DNA of 12,861 nt, taken from NCBI GenBank assembly GCA_029932035.1, contig JAOZQV010000062.1, positions 1 to 12,861 on the forward strand, read 5' to 3'. The notes beneath the pieces were generated by a model that searched no databases, was not told the origin of the DNA, and saw only the letters and a program-made list of their open reading frames with translations. This document shows, piece by piece, positions 1-5,804 of the stretch. The translations under genes were made by a program, and so were the position numbers. Source of the DNA: Deltaproteobacteria bacterium (lineage in GTDB: Bacteria > Desulfobacterota > DSM-4660 > Desulfatiglandales > Desulfatiglandaceae). The number at the start of each line of letters is the position of its first letter. Positions within the stretch are counted from its first letter, which is position 1.

Positions 1-1
1 A

Positions 2-322
2 GATTACCAAATGCTAAACTTGGCCTTGAGCCGCCTATATGAAAATAAAGCTGAGTTGCTTTTGGTCTTAAAGAGACCGGAAATCCCTTTGCATAACAAT
101 TTGAGTGAAAACGATATCCGGGAATATGTCAAAAGACGCAAAGTCAGCGGCAGCACCCGCAGTGAACTGGGACGACGCTGCAGGGATACTTTCACAAGCC
201 TAAAGAAAACATGTCGGAAATTGGGCGTCTCCTTCTGGGACTACCTTATCGATCGTCTCTCCAATGCCAACAAAATCCCTCCCCTTCAGGAACTTATTGC
301 TCTATATGCAAACGCTCCTTAG
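2..322 (+). CDS. IS66-like transposase, C-terminal fragment (cut by window edge)
   Basis: The reading frame is open to the left edge and ends at TAG 320-322, so only about the last 106 residues are present and the true start lies outside the window. The fragment carries a run resembling the end of an IS66-type DDE transposase: PLHNNLSENDIREYV followed by KVSGSTRSELGRR. In IS66 proteins the equivalent D-N-N-x-x-E segment holds the catalytic glutamate, here probably the E of LSEN. A basic stretch (TSLKKTCRKLG) and a short WDYLIDRL helix close the protein, as in that family. It would cut and rejoin DNA ends of its insertion sequence. Whether the element is intact cannot be judged, because the catalytic aspartates and the left end are missing. 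The family assignment rests on recalled motif resemblance; another DDE family is possible. Confidence 0.65.
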   Translation, partial: DYQMLNLALSRLYENKAELLLVLKRPEIPLHNNLSENDIREYVKRRKVSGSTRSELGRRCRDTFTSLKKTCRKLGVSFWDYLIDRLSNANKIPPLQELIALYANAP

Positions 323-367
323 ATGCTTGTCATATTTTCCTGCTAACAAAAAACCGTTGGGTATCAT

Positions 368-389
368 AACGCTTTCAGAGAATAGCGTT
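368..389. repeat. Inverted repeat AACGCT / AGCGTT
   Basis: AACGCT (368-373) and AGCGTT (384-389) are perfect inverted arms around a 10-base loop, about 45 bases after the transposase stop. It could be a weak hairpin at the end of the transposase transcript or part of the insertion-sequence end. No uridine tract follows, so it is not a convincing intrinsic terminator. Confidence 0.35.
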
Positions 390-419
390 TCTCCTATCCC
401 TATCGATGCCCGAACTTTT

Positions 420-437
420 TGAGATGTTACAATCTCA
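420..437. repeat. Inverted repeat TGAGAT / ATCTCA
   Basis: TGAGAT (420-425) and ATCTCA (432-437) form a perfect 6-bp stem with a 6-base loop in the gap between the transposase and ccsB. Read on the minus strand it lies downstream of ccsB but is followed by A residues rather than U, so terminator function is doubtful. No other function can be assigned. Confidence 0.35.
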
Positions 438-467
438 CACTAAACCGTTTTTCAAAACTTCCAAGAA

Positions 468-503
468 TTGTCAGGATGTGGCAAAATTTGTCAGGTGTGG
501 CAA
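468..503. repeat. Near-perfect tandem direct repeat, 17 and 16 bp
   Basis: TTGTCAGGATGTGGCAA (468-484) is followed by TTGTCAGGTGTGGCAA (488-503), which differs only by loss of one A. The copies start 20 bases apart and lie a few bases from the 3' end of ccsB. They sit between a transposase fragment and an ordinary gene, so they may be part of the mobile element's end, a transposase binding site, or a local duplication. Confidence 0.6.
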
Positions 504-506
504 CCG

Positions 507-1346
507 CTATTTCGCATAACTGTGAAGTCCGGCTAAGTAGTTGACACCGAAATAGGTAAAAAGGACGCAGGCAAAACCGATGATAGAGAGGATAGCGATC
601 CTCTTTCCCTTCCAGCCCCTCACCATGCGTGAATGAATCACCGAGGCATATATAAACCAGGTAATGAGGGACCAGGTCTCTTTTGGATCCCAGCTCCAGT
701 AGGTTCCCCATGCTGAATGGGCCCAGACAGCTCCGGTTATGATGCCAAGAGTCAGCATAAGGAAGCCGACAACAATCATTTGATAATTCAGGTCATCGAG
801 GATCCTCAGACCGGGTATAAGTCTTAAGAAGATGTTGTTTCGCTCTTCACTATCTAAGCGCTTTAACAGGTACATGAGGCTGAGACTAAAGGATAGAGCA
901 AAAGCAGCGTACCCGAAAAAACAGGTGATCACATGACTGATCAGCCAGTTACTTTTGAGTGCAGGGATGAGCGGCTGGATGTGGCTGCTGATATTTGGAG
1001 AGAAAGAGGCATAGGCCATGGCGAGAAATGCCAGAGGGGTGATAAAGGTACCGAACGTCCTGTTCTTGGTTCTCCATTCAACGATCATATATAGAAGCAT
1101 TAGGGTCCACGCGAAAAAAACTAATGATTCATAGAGATTGGAAAGAGGCGCGTGCCCGGCACCTATGTTGTACGATTCCACCCACCTGAGAATTATTGCC
1201 ACGGTCTGGGCAAGGAGTCCTATCAGAGAGGCAAACGTGCCGATACGGGCAAGAATCTCGCGATTCATGACCATGCCGAGGAGGTAAAACATGAACGCGG
1301 CAAAGTAGACAAAAGTCGTGTAGCTGAGGATAATCGAATTAAGCAT
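507..1346 (-). CDS. ccsB: Cytochrome c biogenesis protein CcsB (CcsA/ResC-type, WWD domain)
   Basis: Integral membrane haem-handling subunit of the System II cytochrome c synthase; with ResB it moves haem across the membrane and attaches it to CXXCH apocytochromes on the outer face. The 279-residue protein is mostly hydrophobic, with about eight membrane segments. The family's tryptophan-rich WWD motif is clear at residues 208-225 (WAHSAWGTYWSWDPKETW). Candidate haem ligand histidines are visible at H65 (GHAPLSNLYES), H138 (LISHVI), H210, H238 (VIHSR) and H275 (GLHSY). The start is ATG at 1346, 5 bases after the resB stop, with only a weak AAAGGG upstream, so translational coupling to resB is likely. 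The same protein is called CcsA in plastids and ResC in Bacillus; CcsB is the usual name for this bacterial family. Length is normal. Confidence 0.93.
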   Translation of the reverse strand: MLNSIILSYTTFVYFAAFMFYLLGMVMNREILARIGTFASLIGLLAQTVAIILRWVESYNIGAGHAPLSNLYESLVFFAWTLMLLYMIVEWRTKNRTFGTFITPLAFLAMAYASFSPNISSHIQPLIPALKSNWLISHVITCFFGYAAFALSFSLSLMYLLKRLDSEERNNIFLRLIPGLRILDDLNYQMIVVGFLMLTLGIITGAVWAHSAWGTYWSWDPKETWSLITWFIYASVIHSRMVRGWKGKRIAILSIIGFACVLFTYFGVNYLAGLHSYAK

Positions 1347-1351
1347 ATGTT

Positions 1352-2764
1352 TTAGCCCTTTTTACCAAATAACCCCTTGAGGTCATTTGTGAGATGTTCC
1401 AGTTCCCTTTGAAGGCCAACCGGGTTTTTGTTGGCCATGCCTGCCGCACGTATTTCAATCCCTTGATCTGTCCTTAGCAGATGAACCCATATCCTCTTGT
1501 GTGACAGGAAAAAGGTCACAAAAAGACCTGCGATCATAAAAAAACATCCGATCCAGACAATGGATACGCCGGGGTCCCTGTTTACCTGAAGCCCGGTATA
1601 ATACTTGGTTTCCAGACCATCCAAGGAAAAGGTGTAAGGCTTAAAAACAGAAGGGTTAAATTTTGGAGATTTAAGCATCGGCTCAGGGAGCATTTTTCGG
1701 GCCATTTCTCCGTGCTTGAACACCCAGAAGTCAACAGGTTTACCCTGATTTGGCTGGACCGAGATCAGCACTGCCGGGCCCATCTTCATGATGTCTCCCC
1801 TCACATCAGTCACCTTGAATTTCCCTTCGCCGCCCGGCAATGCAATAGATCTCCCAGCCTCAACCTTCATGTCGGCGATAGAAGATTGAGCAGTGTTATC
1901 TGATATTTTCAGGTGAACCGTTTTTCCTGGCGCGCTTCCATAATTTGCCTGATAAAAGGTGATTCCCATAAATTCCACCGGGTGGTTGACCAAGAGGTTT
2001 TCCTTAGCCACTTCTTTCCCATTTACAAGAAAGCTGAGATCGGAGCGATATTCCTTGGGAGAACCGTTTTCATAGAAGTCCACAGTGAATTTGTCGCAAC
2101 GTACTGTAAATTCCAGCTTCAAGGGCTTCATCGTTTTTCTGAGCATGACGGTGTCTATCTGCTCCCCCGCTAAGATGTTTACATAGGCATCAAAGCCAAA
2201 AAAGGAACCCACTAAAGAGCCGACAAGGATAAGGAGCACACTCAGATGAACGAGGTAGACGCCGAAAAGCGAATAATTTCCTCTTTCTCCATAAAAAAAG
2301 CGGTTTGCGCCAACCTCCTTTTTCCTGATTTTTTTGTAGCGGGATTGAAGTAACTTATTCACCTTGTTAGCGGTTTCTTCGGGCGTTCCCTGGGCCAGGA
2401 AAGATTGTTCCGGGGGCAAATTATCAAACGGTTTTGTCCTATCGGGTTCAGGTCGGAGGGTAAAGCGTTTCCAGGCCGCTGGAAATCTATCGACAGAGCA
2501 GATAATGAGGTTCATGGCAAGGCACCCCATAAGGAGCCTGAACCATATGGAGTGGTACATGTCAAAGAGGTCAAGGGAGGTGAAGATCTGGAGCATGGCC
2601 GGGTTGAGGCGTCTCGCAAATTCAGCGGCCCCCTGCTCCTGGGGGACGAGTGTTCCTACGATGGATACGATGGCTAATATGATCAGGAGCACAATAGTCA
2701 GCTTAACCGAGCTGAAAAAGCCCCATATAATATTTGACCGGTTTTCCGATTTTGATTTCACCAT
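1352..2764 (-). CDS. resB: Cytochrome c biogenesis protein ResB (Ccs1 family)
   Basis: Second subunit of System II cytochrome c maturation, thought to keep apocytochrome haem sites reduced and present them to the CcsA-type partner encoded just downstream. From ATG 2764 the protein has 470 residues. Visible are an N-terminal membrane segment beginning near FFSSVKLTIVLLIILA, a second (WFRLLMGCLAMNLIIC), a third containing a histidine (VYLVHLSVLLILVGSLVG), a large exported domain, and a C-terminal membrane segment (VWIGCFFMIAGLFVTFFL) followed by SHKRIWV. This is the ResB layout. The frame stays open upstream to 3022, but the extra 86 residues run through AT-rich repeats and a terminator and look non-coding; family similarity begins at the 2764 Met. 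No clear Shine-Dalgarno precedes that ATG, so the exact start is less certain than the identity. Confidence 0.9.
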   Translation of the reverse strand: MVKSKSENRSNIIWGFFSSVKLTIVLLIILAIVSIVGTLVPQEQGAAEFARRLNPAMLQIFTSLDLFDMYHSIWFRLLMGCLAMNLIICSVDRFPAAWKRFTLRPEPDRTKPFDNLPPEQSFLAQGTPEETANKVNKLLQSRYKKIRKKEVGANRFFYGERGNYSLFGVYLVHLSVLLILVGSLVGSFFGFDAYVNILAGEQIDTVMLRKTMKPLKLEFTVRCDKFTVDFYENGSPKEYRSDLSFLVNGKEVAKENLLVNHPVEFMGITFYQANYGSAPGKTVHLKISDNTAQSSIADMKVEAGRSIALPGGEGKFKVTDVRGDIMKMGPAVLISVQPNQGKPVDFWVFKHGEMARKMLPEPMLKSPKFNPSVFKPYTFSLDGLETKYYTGLQVNRDPGVSIVWIGCFFMIAGLFVTFFLSHKRIWVHLLRTDQGIEIRAAGMANKNPVGLQRELEHLTNDLKGLFGKKG

Positions 2765-2792
2765 AATTATAGCTTTGAAGAAAAAGAAGTTG

Positions 2793-2821
2793 AAAAAACC
2801 CACACTCAGGGTCTGTGCGGG
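2793..2821 (-). terminator. Intrinsic terminator in the resB leader
   Basis: Read on the minus strand, CCCGCAC (2821-2815) pairs with GTGTGGG (2805-2799) through one G-U wobble, extended by an A-U pair, around a 9-base loop, and is followed at once by six T (2798-2793). This is a well-formed Rho-independent terminator pointing the same way as resB and ending only 28 bases before its ATG. It either attenuates resB or ends a separate short transcript. Confidence 0.75.
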
Positions 2822-2842
2822 TGTTAGGGATTTCGTAGATGC

Positions 2843-2857
2843 GCTTCCAATGAAAGC
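2843..2857 (-). other. Small hairpin upstream of the resB-leader terminator
   Basis: On the minus strand GCTTTC (2857-2852) and GGAAGC (2848-2843) pair over six positions (one G-U) around a 3-base ATT loop, 21 bases before the terminator stem. Together they could form a two-hairpin leader RNA. I do not recognise a known riboswitch consensus here. Confidence 0.4.
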
Positions 2858-2869
2858 ATTTTGTCCTAT

Positions 2870-2899
2870 AACATAGATCGAAGGATCCTGCAATTCCAA
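2870..2899 (-). promoter_or_regulatory. Possible promoter for the resB leader transcript
   Basis: On the minus strand TTGGAA (2899-2894) and TATGTT (2875-2870) are separated by 18 bases; each matches the sigma70 consensus at four of six positions. A transcript from here would start near 2863 and meet the intrinsic terminator after about 70 bases. Weak matches in AT-rich DNA, so tentative. Confidence 0.25.
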
Positions 2900-3035
2900 A
2901 TTGTGATTCAAAATGTTGGCATCCTTCATTGACAAGTTTACACTTTTTCCAAAATGGACAGTTGTCGAATAGGAAACCGGATGCCGAAACTGGAAATTTG
3001 AGATTAGATAAGGTATCTCCATTCATCTGCTTTTC

Positions 3036-3070
3036 CCAATTTCAAATTTCAAGTTTCAAATTTCCATCCC
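3036..3070. repeat. Heptamer-phased repeat block (CAAATTT type)
   Basis: Five consecutive 7-base units follow in exact phase: CCAATTT, CAAATTT, CAAGTTT, CAAATTT, CCATCCC. The first four share C-[CA]-A-[AG]-TTT. The block lies in the resB-serS divergent intergenic region and continues the pattern seen at 3133-3162 and upstream of hisC. Possible roles (curved DNA, protein array, slippage product) cannot be separated from sequence alone. Confidence 0.65.
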
Positions 3071-3077
3071 AAAATGT

Positions 3078-3106
3078 TTGACCATTTCCCTCTTATCATG
3101 TAATAG
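3078..3106 (+). promoter_or_regulatory. Possible serS promoter
   Basis: TTGACC (3078-3083) matches the sigma70 -35 box at five of six positions. Downstream, TGTAAT (3099-3104, 15-base spacer, five of six matches to TATAAT) or TAATAG (3101-3106, 17-base spacer, three matches) could serve as the -10. Transcription would start around 3110-3113, giving a leader of about 70 bases before the serS ATG. The -35 is good; the -10 choice is ambiguous. Confidence 0.45.
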
Positions 3107-3132
3107 GGGTTGCGGGACGATGGCATTACATT

Positions 3133-3162
3133 TAATTCCTCAATTCCCAATTCCTCAATTTT
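3133..3162. repeat. 7/8-bp repeat block (CAATTCC type) before serS
   Basis: TAATTCCT (3133-3140), CAATTCC (3141-3147), CAATTCCT (3148-3155) and CAATTTT (3156-3162) follow each other directly, alternating 8 and 7 bases. The block lies just before the serS ribosome binding site, inside the probable serS leader. Confidence 0.6.
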
Positions 3163-3179
3163 ATTTTAAGGAGAACCCT

Positions 3180-4457
3180 ATGCTTGAGCTTAAATTTGTC
3201 AGATCCAATCTTGGGGATATCAAGGAGATGATGAAAATTAGGGGATATGACCTGGATATTTCCGGGTTCGAGACCTTAGACCAAGAAAGAAGAGGCAAGC
3301 TAAGTGTCCTGGAAGGGCTGCGCCATCAGAGGAACCGTGTGAGCGAAGATATCGCTGCCATGAAAAAGAGGGGAGAAGATGCCTCAAGTATAATCACGGA
3401 AATGAAAGAGGTCTCTTCAGAGATTAAGGGAAAAGAGAAAGAACTCCCCGGAATTCTCAAAAAACTCAACGACTTGCTCATGGTTATTCCAAACATTCCT
3501 GATGAATCTGTCCCAGTTGGAAAGGATGAAAATGATAACCCGGTTATTCGCACCTGGGGTGAGATCAGGGAACACGATTTTGCCCCCCGTCCTCACTGGG
3601 AGATCGGGGAGGAGTTGGGTATTTTGGATTTTGAATGCGCTGCCAAACTTGCAGGCTCGAGATTTGCGGTTTATCGAGGTGCAGGCGCTAAATTGGAGAG
3701 GGCACTCATCAGCTTTATGCTCGATATTCATACTAACGAGCACAATTACACTGAAATTCTACCCCCCTTCATGGTAAATGCGGCTTCCATGGTTGGTACC
3801 GGACAGTTGCCGAAATTCAAAGAAGATCTATTCAAGGTGGAAGGATGGGACCTCTATCTGATTCCCACGGCAGAAGTCCCCGTCACAAATATACATCGGG
3901 ACGAGACACTATCAGGTGAAGATCTCCCAATTTATTATGTGGCTTATACGCCCTGCTTCCGATCAGAGGCAGGGTCCTACGGAAAAGACACCCGCGGTCT
4001 TATCAGACAGCATCAGTTTAATAAGGTAGAAATGGTCAAGTTTGTGAGGCCGGAAGAATCCTATGACGAATTAGAAAAACTGACCCGAAACGCAGAAGAG
4101 ATCCTCAGACGTCTTGAGCTTCCATATCGGGTGGTTTCATTATGTACAGGGGACCTCGGTTTTTCCGCGGCAAAGACCTATGACCTCGAAGTATGGCTCC
4201 CGGGTCAGGATCTTTATCGCGAGATATCTTCATGCAGCAATTTTATTGATTTTCAGGCCAGAAGAGCGGGTATCCGGTTCAAAAGAGGCGGCGGGAAAGG
4301 CACAGAGTTGGTGCATACTCTGAACGGGTCTGGTCTCGCTGTAGGGCGAACCTTGGTCGCTATTCTTGAAAACTATCTGCAGGGAGACGGGAGTGTGGCT
4401 ATGCCAGAGGCGCTCAAACCCTATATGGGAGGGATGGAGTCAATTTCCGCGACATAA
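3180..4457 (+). CDS. serS: Serine--tRNA ligase (SerRS)
   Basis: Cytoplasmic class II aminoacyl-tRNA synthetase that activates serine with ATP and loads tRNA-Ser and tRNA-Sec. From ATG 3180 it is 425 residues, the normal length. The N-terminal third (about residues 33-105) is a charged coiled coil typical of the tRNA-binding arm. The catalytic core shows TAEVP (230-234), class II motif 2 with FRSEAGSYGKDTRG (260-273), the serine-site stretch YREISSCSNFIDFQARR (346-362), and motif 3 NGSGLAVGRT (382-391). The start is set by AAGGAG at 3168-3173, 6 bases before the ATG, and by family similarity beginning MLELKFVRSN; an in-frame upstream extension to 3078 runs through repeat DNA and is not believed. 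The next gene begins 2 bases after the stop. Confidence 0.97.
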   Translation: MLELKFVRSNLGDIKEMMKIRGYDLDISGFETLDQERRGKLSVLEGLRHQRNRVSEDIAAMKKRGEDASSIITEMKEVSSEIKGKEKELPGILKKLNDLLMVIPNIPDESVPVGKDENDNPVIRTWGEIREHDFAPRPHWEIGEELGILDFECAAKLAGSRFAVYRGAGAKLERALISFMLDIHTNEHNYTEILPPFMVNAASMVGTGQLPKFKEDLFKVEGWDLYLIPTAEVPVTNIHRDETLSGEDLPIYYVAYTPCFRSEAGSYGKDTRGLIRQHQFNKVEMVKFVRPEESYDELEKLTRNAEEILRRLELPYRVVSLCTGDLGFSAAKTYDLEVWLPGQDLYREISSCSNFIDFQARRAGIRFKRGGGKGTELVHTLNGSGLAVGRTLVAILENYLQGDGSVAMPEALKPYMGGMESISAT

Positions 4458-4459
4458 AT

Positions 4460-5794
4460 ATGGACACAAAGCACCTCTATTCTTCGGGCTGGCGGGATAA
4501 CAGGAAAGGGCTTCAAACCAATCTTTTCTGGAGACGTCTGTTCAGGAAAAAGTCTCTCGTGGCTTTTGGTCTGGGATCTGCCCTAATAGGTCTTTTTCTG
4601 GTCTTTTTTGGTGTCCCGTGGATTTCGGAGCAGATGAGCCAGGCCCGAGGCAGCCTTTCAATAATGGAAAACCATGCAAGTTCTTTGCCCGGAAGGGAGG
4701 CTAAAAAGACCGTTACCATTGATCCTGAGAGCTTGAACCTGGACCCTGCTCACCTGTCAGACCGTTTTGTCCTGGAACGGGGCGGCGTGCCCCTTATCGT
4801 AGAATCGTCCTTGGATACAGGTCTTCAGGACTATATTGTTCAACTCCTTCAGAATTCGCGGAGCTTAAAGGCCGCTGCGGTGGTGTTGAGGCCCGATGAC
4901 GGGCGAATCCTTGCCATGGCAAGCTATGATAAAGATCAAAATGGTGGGGATCTCTGTCTTAAGGCTGATTTTCCTGCTGCCAGCCTTTTTAAGATTGTCT
5001 CAGCGGCAGCAGCCTTTGAATTTGCAGAGTTTACACCCGAAAAGACGGTCTATTTTGAAGGTCGCAAGCATACGCTCTACAAGAGTCAACTGAAACAGAG
5101 GAGAGGAAAATACACATCCAAAATCAGCTTCAAAAGGGCCTTCGCCTCATCTATCAATCCTGTTTTCGGAAAATTGGGGATATACAATTTGGGTCAAAAA
5201 GTCATGACCGATTCGGCTGAGAGGTTCTTGTTTAATCAACCGATCCCCTTTGATTTGCCTGTGGCCGAGAGTTTTATTCATGTCCCGGATGACGATTTCG
5301 GTTTAGCGGAAATTGCTACCGGCTTTAACAAAAACACAACCATATCTCCCCTTCACGCGGCCCTGTTGGCCTCTGCCGTTGCAAATAGCGGTGTTATAAT
5401 GAAACCCTGGCTGGTCAAGAAGATTTCTCTCGAAGACGGCGAGATTCTTTACCAGAACAGGCCAGCAAAGATGACCAGATCCATAAACAAAAATACGGCT
5501 TCCGAGTTAAGAATCTTAATGAAAGATACTGTTGTGCATGGCACATGCAGGAAGTCTTTCCGGAGTTTAAGAAGGAAAAAAGCATTCAAAAACGTGGAGT
5601 TAGGGGCAAAAACCGGAACCATCAACGACAAGACAGGTCAGTTTAAATATGACTGGTTGACAGCTTATGTCCTGCCCCCCGATGGCGCAAAGGGGATATG
5701 TATTGCCGTGTTGGGTATTCACGGCAAAAAGTTAGGTATAAGGGCCAATAAACTCGGCAGGGACATAATCAACCACTATCTTTCCTCTTCATAA
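4460..5794 (+). CDS. Small penicillin-binding protein, transpeptidase domain
   Basis: Predicted membrane-anchored D,D-transpeptidase-like protein of 444 residues, acting on peptidoglycan in the periplasm. A basic cytoplasmic tail is followed by one membrane segment (about 33-54). The penicillin-binding fold begins near residue 115 with LDTGLQDYIVQLL and AAVVLRPDDGRILAMASYD. All three active-site motifs are present: SLFK (S175 nucleophile, K178), SIN (231-233) and KTGT (384-387). TISPLHAALLASAVANSG matches the conserved helix of FtsI/PBP2-like proteins. It lacks both the glycosyltransferase domain of class A PBPs and most of the N-terminal pedestal of typical FtsI or MrdA (usually 550-650 residues), so it is a minimal class B-like PBP. 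The ATG lies 2 bases after serS with no strong ribosome binding site, suggesting coupled translation. A dedicated division, elongation or sporulation role cannot be assigned. Confidence 0.85.
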   Translation: MDTKHLYSSGWRDNRKGLQTNLFWRRLFRKKSLVAFGLGSALIGLFLVFFGVPWISEQMSQARGSLSIMENHASSLPGREAKKTVTIDPESLNLDPAHLSDRFVLERGGVPLIVESSLDTGLQDYIVQLLQNSRSLKAAAVVLRPDDGRILAMASYDKDQNGGDLCLKADFPAASLFKIVSAAAAFEFAEFTPEKTVYFEGRKHTLYKSQLKQRRGKYTSKISFKRAFASSINPVFGKLGIYNLGQKVMTDSAERFLFNQPIPFDLPVAESFIHVPDDDFGLAEIATGFNKNTTISPLHAALLASAVANSGVIMKPWLVKKISLEDGEILYQNRPAKMTRSINKNTASELRILMKDTVVHGTCRKSFRSLRRKKAFKNVELGAKTGTINDKTGQFKYDWLTAYVLPPDGAKGICIAVLGIHGKKLGIRANKLGRDIINHYLSSS

Positions 5795-5804
5795 AACACA
5801 ACGT

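Larger units (their letters stand above)
2765..3179. other. Divergent intergenic region between resB and serS
   Basis: These 415 bases hold no gene I can support. They contain the resB-leader terminator and hairpin, two 7/8-bp repeat blocks, a candidate promoter facing each way, and the serS ribosome binding site AAGGAG (3168-3173). Reading frames cross it on both strands, but their products are low-complexity and carry no recognisable domain. Confidence 0.7.

Noticed and set aside
2364..2876. 170-residue plus-strand frame
   Set aside because: It is antisense to resB and its leader terminator, with no domain visible.
2765..3022. 86-residue N-terminal extension of ResB
   Set aside because: The extension would be translated from AT-rich heptamer repeats and an intrinsic terminator, and family similarity begins only at the Met at 2764.
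3036..3070. CRISPR array
   Set aside because: Units are 7 bases long with no spacers; no Cas gene is present.
3078..3179. 34-residue N-terminal extension of SerRS
   Set aside because: It reads through the CAATTCC repeats and the ribosome binding site; SerRS normally begins at the MLELKF position.
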